Origin: Bacteroides sp.
Lineage (GTDB): Bacteria; Bacteroidota; Bacteroidia; Bacteroidales; Bacteroidaceae
Direction of reading: 5' to 3'
Length of the DNA stretch: 38,095 bases
Assembly (NCBI GenBank): GCA_015060735.1
Contig: SUXX01000022.1
Location: forward strand, 1-38,095
Every line of letters begins with the position of its first letter. Position 1 is the first letter of the stretch. The notes under the pieces are model-generated. The model was not told where the DNA came from and made no database searches. It saw only the letters and a list, made by a program, of their open reading frames with translations. The position numbers were made by a program, and so were the translations under genes. This document shows positions 8,315 through 14,751 of this stretch, piece after piece.

Positions 8315-9487
8315 CTATTTCTTAAATTTAGCCATAAATAATAAATATCCATCTTCCTCATCTTCTTCAATCATACGCTGGAGCTGGTTTAGATTCTTAA
8401 TTTGTTCTTTTGTTAAATTGTTTTTATCTATCTTTTGAATTTGTTCTAAAATTCGGCTTTCTTGTTCTACTAACGAGAAATAACCGTCATGGCAACCGTT
8501 TAGAATAGCGTATTGATCCAATAATAGCCCTTCAGGAGTTACGAAGCCTGTAAATTGACAACCTTTTAATGTCTTTTTGTGAACAATAAATTTAGGAGTA
8601 TTATTATACAGCAATGAAACAACTTCAATTATATAATGAAAAGGTAATTCATAAATGAATATACGATTTTCTTGCGTTTTTACATGAAATTTAGGGACGA
8701 GCTTATTCTTTTTGTCATCATAATGATATAAATATTCACCTGTACTATTTCCTCCATACATTAAAAACATCTCCATGGCTTCTGTATGATTAGAAGTCAT
8801 GGTTCCACTTATTGGTATATCTATTGAGGCTTTATTTGCGGGAATCCCTTTTATTAAATTTCCGTTCAAATCTTGAATCCAGACTCGAAAAGGATTAGGT
8901 AATAGTTTCGTTGATGTGTTAATAACAGTTATTTCATTCTTGGAGGTGTTTATTTTAAAAGAACCTCCAACTCTAACTTTATTAATTAACGGTATTTCAC
9001 TAAGTAATGTGCCTTGTAAATCATAAACTAAAATGCGGTTTGGGTTCGACAAATAAGCTGGTAAAATATAAACTTTATTGTTCTTCTCGTCTATTTGAAT
9101 ATCATGAATACAATCATATTGTTTTTCTTCTGGGCCTAAGGAACCAATATCTCCAATAAAGGTACCGTCTTTTTTAAATAACTTCAATGGATGGTAGCTA
9201 TAACAGCTTATTGCAATGAAATTATCCGAAATGAAAGCGTCACTCATTCTATGAGTTAATAGGGCTTTATTGTCTAATTTTACAACCGAATAATCCTCTA
9301 CTAATACATCTAATGGAATATTCATTTTAGCCTTTACCTTATCTACATCAGCGACAATAACCGAATCCTCTTTAATAATCTTCCAATGAGCTACAATATC
9401 CCAACTCTCTTCAATGTAACTTCTGTTTATGGGATTACAACTAATAAATCCTATAACCAATGATATGGATATTAATAAAATTTTCAT
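8315..9487 (-). CDS. Six-bladed beta-propeller lipoprotein (first copy)
   Basis: A 390-residue predicted lipoprotein of the BF3164-like/6-bladed beta-propeller type. The signal peptide MKILLISISLVIGFISC puts the lipid-attached Cys at 17. Blade-like repeats include LKLFKKDGTFIGDIGSLGPEEKQYDCIHDI, NRILVYDLQGTLLSEI and RVWIQDLNGNLIKGI; the C-terminal DEEDGYLLFMAKFKK is a family ending. It lies between the two precursor genes, after the terminator-like hairpin that follows precursor 2. Its position suggests a role tied to the peptide (binding, uptake, sensing or protection), but this is inference. The gene is notably A+T rich, like the radical SAM genes. Confidence 0.8.
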   Translation of the reverse strand: MKILLISISLVIGFISCNPINRSYIEESWDIVAHWKIIKEDSVIVADVDKVKAKMNIPLDVLVEDYSVVKLDNKALLTHRMSDAFISDNFIAISCYSYHPLKLFKKDGTFIGDIGSLGPEEKQYDCIHDIQIDEKNNKVYILPAYLSNPNRILVYDLQGTLLSEIPLINKVRVGGSFKINTSKNEITVINTSTKLLPNPFRVWIQDLNGNLIKGIPANKASIDIPISGTMTSNHTEAMEMFLMYGGNSTGEYLYHYDDKKNKLVPKFHVKTQENRIFIYELPFHYIIEVVSLLYNNTPKFIVHKKTLKGCQFTGFVTPEGLLLDQYAILNGCHDGYFSLVEQESRILEQIQKIDKNNLTKEQIKNLNQLQRMIEEDEEDGYLLFMAKFKK

Positions 9488-9506
9488 ACTTAATGGAATG
9501 GGTTAA

Positions 9507-9528
9507 AAAGAGACCCGAAAGTCTCTTT
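9507..9528 (-). terminator. Terminator or attenuator after precursor 2
   Basis: An 8-bp stem (AAAGAGAC paired with GTCTCTTT) with a six-base loop. Read on the minus strand it runs straight into a T run (CTCTTTTTAACC). It lies 5 bases after the precursor 2 stop region and before the propeller gene. A partial terminator here would raise precursor output relative to the downstream genes. Confidence 0.65.
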
Positions 9529-9533
9529 ATTAA

Positions 9534-9737
9534 TTAAGCAGAGACATTAGTTCCGTATCCTCCCCACGGATCAATGAATCCTGTTTCATGATGTCCGCCT
9601 CCTGTAGTTAAGGCTGACTCATAATTGTAGCAATGACAGACACAACAGACATCACCGCCTAACAGTTTGTTCATTTCACGCTTGTTCAAATCTTCATTAC
9701 TTAATGAAGATAATTTGATTTTGTTGATTTTCTTCAT
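9534..9737 (-). CDS. RiPP precursor peptide 2, GG leader, CCxCxC core
   Basis: A 67-residue precursor with the same length and the same first 28 residues as precursor 1, ending REMNKLLGG. The 39-residue core begins DVCCVCHCYNYESALTTGGG and ends FIDPWGGYGTNVSA. It keeps four cysteines in CCxCxC order, but the rest differs: it adds His residues and a PWGGYG segment. A longer reading frame begins 63 bases earlier, but the Met at the start of the conserved leader is chosen because it matches precursor 1 exactly. It is the first peptide gene after the broken glycosyltransferase and has its own downstream hairpin. The two precursors probably share one maturation and export machinery. Confidence 0.9.
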   Translation of the reverse strand: MKKINKIKLSSLSNEDLNKREMNKLLGGDVCCVCHCYNYESALTTGGGHHETGFIDPWGGYGTNVSA

Positions 9738-9754
9738 AATCTTGTTTTTGATTT

Positions 9755-9762
9755 TAAAGTTA
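9755..9762 (-). promoter_or_regulatory. Possible -7 element upstream of precursor 2
   Basis: On the minus strand TAACTTTA matches the Bacteroides -7 motif TAnnTTTG except for the last base, 17 bases before the precursor ATG. No clear -33 TTG is seen at the right spacing. A weak hairpin (AATGGG/CCCATT, 9784-9801) lies just upstream. Confidence 0.3.
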
Positions 9763-9813
9763 AACTTGTTATTTATCTCATATAATGGGGTATGTCCCAT
9801 TTCTTTTATTGTT

Positions 9814-10339
9814 TTAACTTCCTAAAAAATAGCGGATACCGTATGCTTGTCCTACCTTATTTTCAATTGCTTTGTTAACCCTTTTATGAATGCTCTTGAT
9901 GACTTCGTTTTGTGTTAACGGCGTTATCAAACCAGCTGGTATTAAAGTTACTTGATTTTGGTAATAGCTATTTTTGTATTTGTCTGTTACTAAGGATGAA
10001 CCAAGGTTATCCCTCACGTTATCGTGAAAAATTGTATCAATCAGTTCTTGTATAAATGGATGATTGGGAACACTGGCCATGAATGTATTATTTACGATGA
10101 TTGGTCTACGCTTGCTTACATTATGCCCGAAGGGTTCCAAGCCCATACCGCAAGTAACACCATATAATAAAGGGGTGATGTTTTCCATGCATTCGTAATC
10201 CATATCTACATACAAACCACCCAATTTGTACAGAATCAAATAGCGGATGTGATCCCAACGTTGCACGTTCTTAGGAAAGGATTCATAACGGACGGTTGAA
10301 GATGATGAAAAGAATGGGTGTGTTACGATCATACTTCAT
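9814..10339 (-). pseudogene. Broken glycosyltransferase: remnant of one gene joined to the body of another
   Basis: The region holds two glycosyltransferase pieces in different frames. From 10339, 18 codons read MKYDRNTPILFIIFNRPL and then stop at 10283. TPILFIIFNRP is the typical opening of a different Bacteroidales glycosyltransferase family. In another frame, from about 10290 down to 9814, comes a DXD/Gly_transf_sug body: SFPKNVQRWDHIRYLILYKLGG, then YVDMDYEC with the DMD motif. Compared with the intact relative at 1633-2340, this body lacks about 60 N-terminal residues, including IPKIIHQVWEG, and ends early at IRYFLGS. An open frame of 172 codons can start at 10332, but its first residues are out-of-frame remnant. 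The simplest reading is a deletion that fused two neighbouring genes; a functional product is unlikely. Confidence 0.75.
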
Positions 10340-10350
10340 GGGGATTATTT

Positions 10351-10740
10351 TTATTCAATCATGAATGTACTGCTAATTTCTGTACCGATTGGAGTGGTTA
10401 TTTTTACCTGATAGTATCCACTGGTATAGTTACAAAGATTGAATGTAACGGATTGCATGGATGCAAAGGATAGGGTTTGTGAATCCAACACTTGACCGCT
10501 AACGGTACAAATGCTAACAGTTACATCCGTGTACGCATGATAAGAAAGAATTTCTATTTCTTCGTTATCGACTAGCCATGCTTGGAATGGGATGACCAAG
10601 GTTTTCTCTCGGTCGTCTTTATTTTCAGACTCTAAGTCAATAGGCTTTTTTTCTTCGATGGCTAGTGCTCTTGGGGAAATGGCATTGGTGGAAACGAATG
10701 TCATACATGACAGGATTAGTGTTAATAAAATGTTTTTCAT
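10351..10740 (-). CDS. Secreted DUF3244-like small protein
   Basis: A 129-residue protein with an N-terminal signal peptide (MKNILLTLILSCMTFVSTNA) and one beta-rich domain. The segment VTVSICTVSGQVLDSQTLSF, then VTFNLCNYTSGYYQVKITTPIGTEISSTFMIE, matches the DUF3244 pattern and resembles Por secretion tail-like folds. It is probably periplasmic or surface exposed. It is the first gene behind a well-formed promoter (10768-10798) and follows the TPR regulator, a common arrangement for DUF3244 genes in Bacteroides. Function unknown. Confidence 0.7.
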   Translation of the reverse strand: MKNILLTLILSCMTFVSTNAISPRALAIEEKKPIDLESENKDDREKTLVIPFQAWLVDNEEIEILSYHAYTDVTVSICTVSGQVLDSQTLSFASMQSVTFNLCNYTSGYYQVKITTPIGTEISSTFMIE

Positions 10741-10767
10741 ATAGCTTGTATGTTTTAAGTTTTATCG

Positions 10768-10798
10768 CAAAGCTATGTAATAAAATTCAAACATGCAA
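10768..10798 (-). promoter_or_regulatory. Promoter of the peptide operon
   Basis: On the minus strand there is TTG (10798-10796), a 20-base spacer and TAGCTTTG (10775-10768). This is an exact fit to the Bacteroides primary sigma consensus (-33 TTG, -7 TAnnTTTG). It lies 27 bases before the DUF3244 ATG and would drive the whole peptide operon below it. Confidence 0.65.
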
Positions 10799-10825
10799 GG
10801 AGGGGATAAGATGGACTGTGACAAT

Positions 10826-10860
10826 AAAAACGGCTCTACAGTGTATTGTATAGCGTTTTT
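10826..10860 (-). terminator. Terminator-like hairpin after the TPR regulator
   Basis: AAAAACGGCTCTACA pairs imperfectly with TGTATAGCGTTTTT around a short loop. A T run ends the stem on both strands. It lies 47 bases past the regulator stop and upstream of the operon promoter, so it would separate regulator and operon transcripts. Confidence 0.55.
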
Positions 10861-10906
10861 AATAAGTAAAAGTAGGACAAACTTTTTTTAGTCGAGAGTA
10901 AAAAAC

Positions 10907-12532
10907 TTAGAAGAATTTTATGGTCGAGGTAAATTCTTTTATCTTTTCTTTGTCGCCATTGATGTTCATGTGGGTGCATGCACGGTAAATGTTACGTCTG
11001 ATAGTTTCTTCTTGTACTTTCAACATTGTGCTAATTTGTTTCAAAGAATATCCCATTCGTAGCAGGCAGCATATCGTTAACTCTACCGGAGAAAGATAGG
11101 GATATATGCTCTTAAGGCGAGATGCAAAATTGTTTTGACTTAAATCCAACCAATGCTTTAAACTTTCGAAATCGTTCTTTGTATGGAAGCTTCCCGAGTC
11201 TTGTAAGATGCGGAGATAAAATTCCAAAGCTTGAATGTCTTCTAAGGTTGACAATTGTAGGGCTTGCTTGATAACATTGCTTTGTGCCAACAAGTCATTC
11301 AGTTTCGATATTTCTGCTTTGTCGGATTCGGCAGATGAGGTAATCTTGTTGATTTGTTCTTGCAGGGTTTGTAATTTGGTTTTGTACCTTCTTTTAAGAT
11401 ACCAGGCAAGGGCCGTTAGAATGCCTAGTAAGGTGAGGAAGCTAAAAACGATGCGGTACAACCAAATTTCGATGCGGTCTTTTTGGCGTAAGATTACTTC
11501 TTGGTCGTATTTTTGCTGGATGGCTTGTATCTCGTTTGCCTGGCGGTGAGTATGGAATGAATCAACTGCTTGAATGTATGCATTCATATAATGTGCAGCT
11601 TCTTCCGTTTGGCCTAGCTCCAGTTTTCTTTTATACAGGTCTTCATAAATACGTACTCGTATGGCCCAAGTAGGAGAATTCAAAGCTAGTTGATATAAAC
11701 TGTCGGCTTGTTGGTGCTTTTCTTGAGCAATATAAATGTCTGCCAGGTTCTTGAAAGAATGGTAAGGTATTTCTTTGGATATAGAGACTGCTTTCTGAAA
11801 AAGCTGTTCTGCTTTCTTCAATTGGTTGTGCCTTTTATAATATACACCTATATTATTATAAGCTTTTTCCTGCAAATCCGGTCTTGCCGAACTTATTTCC
11901 TGTTCTAGTTGGCAGATGTAGTTCTCCGCACTGTCCGCAAATTCGGGAATGGGAAGATTCATGATGTTGATTAGATTACTGACTATCCGGTCTGTATCTT
12001 GATAGGCTCGGTTAATGGCCAATGCCTTTTTATAATAGGATAAGGCCAATTCATAATCTCCTGCTTTCCGATTCAGATATCCCAAGTTACTATAAATCAT
12101 GGTTTGTATCTGTCGGTCGGAAACATGTTCCATCAACTCCTCCGCTTGTTTCAAGGGCAGGGTAGCATCGGCATAGCGTTCCATGTCCATCAGTACATCG
12201 CCTAAATAGAGTAGGGTTTTCGCTTTTTGCCCCATTTCATCGGAGTGTTGGTAATAATCTACGGCTATGCGAATCAGCGAGTCGGAGGTGGCGTAGATGC
12301 GGTTCCGCGATTTGGCTTGGGTCATCAGCAGGGCATAGTCGGCCTGTGCCTGTCCGGTGAGTTGCTCGGGGGTGGGGATGGCTTGGAGAAGGTGCAGGGC
12401 TGAGTCGGGATGGGTGTACATCAGGCTTTCGGCTTCCGCAAAAACGGGAGTCGGTCCTTGGTCTGGCTTGCAATTGCTCATCAGCAGGCCCAACGCAACA
12501 ATCAGTCCGAAAAGCCGGGATGCATGCTTCAT
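10907..12532 (-). CDS. Membrane TPR regulator with LuxR-type DNA-binding end
   Basis: A 541-residue protein of the Bacteroidales TPR-regulator type. It has an N-terminal signal or anchor (RLFGLIVALGLLMSNC, a weak lipobox), and about six TPR-like helical repeats through residue 300, such as AKTLLYLGDVLMDMERYADATLPLKQAEELM and IYSNLGYLNRKAGDYELALSYYKKAL. A transmembrane helix (WLYRIVFSFLTLLGILTALAWYL) follows near 338-360, then a coiled coil and a C-terminal helix-turn-helix: LSPVELTICCLLRMGYSLKQ, then ISTMLKVQEETIRRNIYRA. The layout suggests periplasmic sensing coupled to DNA binding in the cytoplasm. It lies directly upstream of the peptide operon in the same direction, so control of that operon is a reasonable inference. 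No recognised ligand domain was seen. Confidence 0.85.
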   Translation of the reverse strand: MKHASRLFGLIVALGLLMSNCKPDQGPTPVFAEAESLMYTHPDSALHLLQAIPTPEQLTGQAQADYALLMTQAKSRNRIYATSDSLIRIAVDYYQHSDEMGQKAKTLLYLGDVLMDMERYADATLPLKQAEELMEHVSDRQIQTMIYSNLGYLNRKAGDYELALSYYKKALAINRAYQDTDRIVSNLINIMNLPIPEFADSAENYICQLEQEISSARPDLQEKAYNNIGVYYKRHNQLKKAEQLFQKAVSISKEIPYHSFKNLADIYIAQEKHQQADSLYQLALNSPTWAIRVRIYEDLYKRKLELGQTEEAAHYMNAYIQAVDSFHTHRQANEIQAIQQKYDQEVILRQKDRIEIWLYRIVFSFLTLLGILTALAWYLKRRYKTKLQTLQEQINKITSSAESDKAEISKLNDLLAQSNVIKQALQLSTLEDIQALEFYLRILQDSGSFHTKNDFESLKHWLDLSQNNFASRLKSIYPYLSPVELTICCLLRMGYSLKQISTMLKVQEETIRRNIYRACTHMNINGDKEKIKEFTSTIKFF

Positions 12533-12537
12533 GGGTG

Positions 12538-12570
12538 CAAAGATAAAAATTAACTTGATGAATCGGGCAA
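12538..12570 (-). promoter_or_regulatory. Candidate promoter of the TPR regulator
   Basis: On the minus strand there is TTG (12570-12568), a 22-base spacer and TATCTTTG (12545-12538), an exact -7 motif. It ends only 5 bases before the regulator ATG, so the message would be almost leaderless. The inverted repeat CTTGATG-N12-CATCAAG lies across the spacer and -33 box and could be an operator. Confidence 0.45.
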
Positions 12571-12575
12571 CGCAT

Positions 12576-12657
12576 CAAGGTGTTTTTAAAAAACGCCTTG
12601 GCGTTTTGCCTCAAACCCCAAAGGGTTTTGCCTCGAATGCCTTGGCGTTTCACCTTG
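12576..12657. repeat. 82-base palindromic element of three modules
   Basis: The outer arms are CAAGGTG...AAACGCC on the left and GGCGTTTCACCTTG on the right, 14 pairs with an 8-base bulge. Inside are three tandem modules of 21-23 bases (12592, 12613 and 12635). Each starts with a small palindrome (AACGCCTTGGCGTT, AAACCCCAAAGGGTTT, AATGCCTTGGCGTT); the first two end in TTGCCTC. Confidence 0.7.
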
Positions 12658-12668
12658 TTCTTGAAATT

Positions 12669-12811
12669 CGTTGCAAAATCTGCCAAATCTGCAACGAGTG
12701 TATAAGTGTTTGGCTATTAGGACGTTGATGTGGCAGATTTAGTGCAACGTGGCAGATTATCTGCCACCGTATCTTGCTGAATGCTTGGACGTTACAGGTC
12801 GGTTGCAGATA
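12669..12811. repeat. Cluster of GCAGAT half-sites with palindromes
   Basis: At least six GCAGAT or ATCTGC copies occur within 143 bases. They include the near-perfect palindrome GTGGCAGATTATCTGCCAC (12749-12767) and a longer imperfect inverted repeat pairing CGTTGCAAAATCTGCC (12669-12684) with GGCAGATTTAGTGCAACG (12732-12749). It could be a binding region for a dimeric regulator or a decayed repeat element. Confidence 0.55.
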
Positions 12812-12831
12812 TTGCAGGTGTGGCTGAAAAA

Positions 12832-12867
12832 TCATGCCGGAAGACGGGGCTTGGTCTTCTAGCATGA
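12832..12867 (-). terminator. Terminator of the division operon
   Basis: Read on the minus strand, TCATGCTAGAAGAC pairs with GTCTTCCGGCATGA across an 8-base loop (CAAGCCCC) and runs into TTTTT. It lies about 65 bases past the yqeY stop, so it would end the long dcw transcript. Two more copies of the first arm lie upstream in the transcript. Confidence 0.7.
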
Positions 12868-12914
12868 CGCACGTCCGTCTTCTAGCATGACCGGCCTCGG
12901 TCTTCTGGCATGAC
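12854..12914. repeat. Three direct repeats with an exact 23-base period
   Basis: Copies of GTCTTCTAGCATGAC start at 12854, 12877 and 12900; the third has one change (TAG to TGG). The 8-base spacers differ. An inverted copy lies at 12832-12845. All three can pair with the same terminator arm. Confidence 0.85.
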
Positions 12915-12933
12915 GATGAAAGGGCTTCTTTGT

Positions 12934-13383
12934 CTAGCCCAAGAGTTCCTTGACTTTGGCCGAAATGGCACGGCCTTCGGCCAAACCGGCCAGCTTCTTG
13001 GTAGCGGTACCCATTACCTTGCCCATGTCTTTCGGGCCGGTGGCACCTACCTCGGCGATGATGGAACGAAGGGCAGCTTCCAGCTCTTCGGCACTCATCT
13101 GCTTCGGCAGATAGGTTTCGATGACGGCTACCTGAGCCAATTCGGCATCGGCCAAGTCGGCACGTCCCTGTTCGCTATAGAGGGTAGCCGAATCCTTGCC
13201 TTGCTTCACCAACTTCTGCATGATTTTGATGGCAGCTTCGTCGGTCAAGGTGTCGTTGGCACCCGGAGCGGTCTTGGCTTCGAGGAATACTTTCTTGATG
13301 TTACGCAAGGTTTCCAGTCTTACCTTGTCTTTCGCTTTCATGGCGTCCTTGATATCGTTGCTGATACGGTCAAACATTTCCAT
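12934..13383 (-). CDS. yqeY: GatB/YqeY domain protein
   Basis: A 149-residue protein of the YqeY family, related to the tRNA-binding tail domain of GatB. Family features are the N-terminal helix FDRISNDIKDAMKAKDKVRLETLRNIKK, the central ETYLPKQMSAEELEA and the C-terminal GPKDMGKVMGTATKKLAG...GRAISAKVKELL. The full family length is present. It begins 5 bases after the ftsZ stop and is the last gene of the division operon before the terminator. Its biochemical role is not settled; a link to tRNA or aminoacylation is assumed from the GatB relationship. Confidence 0.9.
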   Translation of the reverse strand: MEMFDRISNDIKDAMKAKDKVRLETLRNIKKVFLEAKTAPGANDTLTDEAAIKIMQKLVKQGKDSATLYSEQGRADLADAELAQVAVIETYLPKQMSAEELEAALRSIIAEVGATGPKDMGKVMGTATKKLAGLAEGRAISAKVKELLG

Positions 13384-13388
13384 AATTA

Positions 13389-14714
13389 TTACTCATTAAA
13401 GGTGATTACATGATTGTTTTCGTTGCGGTTGTTTTCGCTTGTATCGAAATGCTCGTTGTCGGTCGATACTTTGGCTTGGATGCTGTCCAACATGTCCTTG
13501 CTGCGTTGGAAGGTAGGAATGGTTTCGACCATGCTGATGATGTTGTCGTTGTCCAGGTCTTCCAAGGTAAAGAGGTAAATGTTGCGACGGGGCTTGCGGC
13601 GTATCTTGGCCGAGCTGTCCTTGCCATAGAAACCTTCGCGGCGTACGCGTCTTTCTTCTTCCCGTTCTTCTTCCTCGGCCTTCCGCTTTTCTTCTTCGAT
13701 GGTGCGTTTCGTCAATCGTTCGTCCATTTCCTTTACATGGATGTCTTGCACACCGAAGCCGGTGGCCAGAAGGGTAATCTTCACTTGGTCACCCAACGTA
13801 TCGTCGATGGCGATACCGAACTTGGTTTCGAAGTCGCGGTTGAATCGGTTCATGAATTCCTTCACTTCGTCCATTTCGCTCATCATCAGTTTCTTCTGCG
13901 AGCTGTACGAGATGTTGAGCAACACTTTCTTCGACTTGAAGATGTCGTTGTTGTTCAGCAAAGGCGAGTGTTGGGCATTCTGGATGGCGGTGCTTACACG
14001 GTTCTCGCCTTCACCATAGCCGGTACTCATGATGGCTACGCCTCCGTCCTTCAACACGGTCTTCACATCGTTGAAGTCGAGGTTTACCTTTCCACGCATG
14101 GTGATGATTTCGGCAATGCTCTTGGCAGCGATGGACAGGGTATCGTCGGCACGGTCGAAAGCATCGTCCAAAGAAAGGTCGCTATAAATTTCGCTCAAGC
14201 GTTCGTTGTTGATGACCAACAAGGCATCCACGTTCTTGCTGATCTCTTCTACACCGTCCAGGGCCTGGTCGATTTTCTTGTCGCCTTCCCAGCGGAAAGG
14301 AATGGTGACGATACCTACGGTGAGGATGTCCATTTCCTTGGCTACTTTGGCAATCAACGGGGCCGCTCCGGTACCTGTACCGCCACCCATACCGGCGGTG
14401 ATGAACACCATCTTGGTGCCATCGTTGAGCATGCTCTGTACTTCTTCCAGGCTTTCTTCGGTAGCCTCGCGGGCTTTTTGGGGACGGTTACCGGCTCCCA
14501 AGCCTTCGTGACCCAGTTGCAGTTTTACCGGTACGGGCGATTCTTCGAGTGCCTTGCTGTCGGTATTACACACCACAAAGGCTACGTCGTGAATACCTTC
14601 CTTATACATGTGGTTGACTGCATTGCCACCACCGCCACCTACACCGATTACCTTGATGATGCAGGAAGTAGGAGATGGAAAATCGAATGGCATTATATTG
14701 TTTTCTTCTGACAT
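13389..14714 (-). CDS. ftsZ: Cell division protein FtsZ
   Basis: A 441-residue tubulin-like GTPase that forms the Z-ring at midcell. The nucleotide-binding glycine loop IGVGGGGGNAVNHM is near residues 23-36, the tubulin signature GGGTGTG at 110-116, and the T7 synergy loop NLDFNDV at 211-217, so polymer-driven GTP hydrolysis should be intact. After the globular core come a charged linker (ERLTKRTIEEEKRKAEEEEREEER) and a long tail. The segment IPTFQR resembles the conserved C-terminal FtsA-binding peptide but is followed by about 40 more residues. The gene follows ftsA by 37 bases. Confidence 0.98.
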   Translation of the reverse strand: MSEENNIMPFDFPSPTSCIIKVIGVGGGGGNAVNHMYKEGIHDVAFVVCNTDSKALEESPVPVKLQLGHEGLGAGNRPQKAREATEESLEEVQSMLNDGTKMVFITAGMGGGTGTGAAPLIAKVAKEMDILTVGIVTIPFRWEGDKKIDQALDGVEEISKNVDALLVINNERLSEIYSDLSLDDAFDRADDTLSIAAKSIAEIITMRGKVNLDFNDVKTVLKDGGVAIMSTGYGEGENRVSTAIQNAQHSPLLNNNDIFKSKKVLLNISYSSQKKLMMSEMDEVKEFMNRFNRDFETKFGIAIDDTLGDQVKITLLATGFGVQDIHVKEMDERLTKRTIEEEKRKAEEEEREEERRVRREGFYGKDSSAKIRRKPRRNIYLFTLEDLDNDNIISMVETIPTFQRSKDMLDSIQAKVSTDNEHFDTSENNRNENNHVITFNE

Positions 14715-14751
14715 AATCTATACTTGTTTATGGTGATGTACTCTTGTTTGT

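Larger units (their letters stand above)
12533..12933. other. Gene-free, highly structured 401-base interval
   Basis: No credible coding region is present. Reading from the regulator start towards yqeY it holds: a CTTGATG-N12-CATCAAG inverted repeat at 12554-12579, which overlaps a candidate regulator promoter; an 82-base palindrome (12576-12657); a block of GCAGAT/ATCTGC half-sites (12669-12811); and a terminator with a repeated arm (12832-12914). Short open frames here have no family features. Confidence 0.8.

Noticed and set aside
9738..9800. Longer form of precursor 2 with 21 extra N-terminal residues
   Set aside because: The extension is absent from precursor 1, whose leader matches exactly from the second Met onward.
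12237..12728. Open frames overlapping the start of the TPR regulator on both strands
   Set aside because: They are out-of-frame shadows with no signal, family match or sensible start site.
12854..12914. Possible CRISPR array
   Set aside because: Only three 15-base repeats with 8-base spacers, no cas genes, and the repeats pair with a terminator arm.
13410..14711. A 433-codon open frame opposite ftsZ
   Set aside because: It mirrors ftsZ codon for codon, has no family motifs, and ftsZ itself is certain. Long antisense frames are a by-product of ftsZ codon use.
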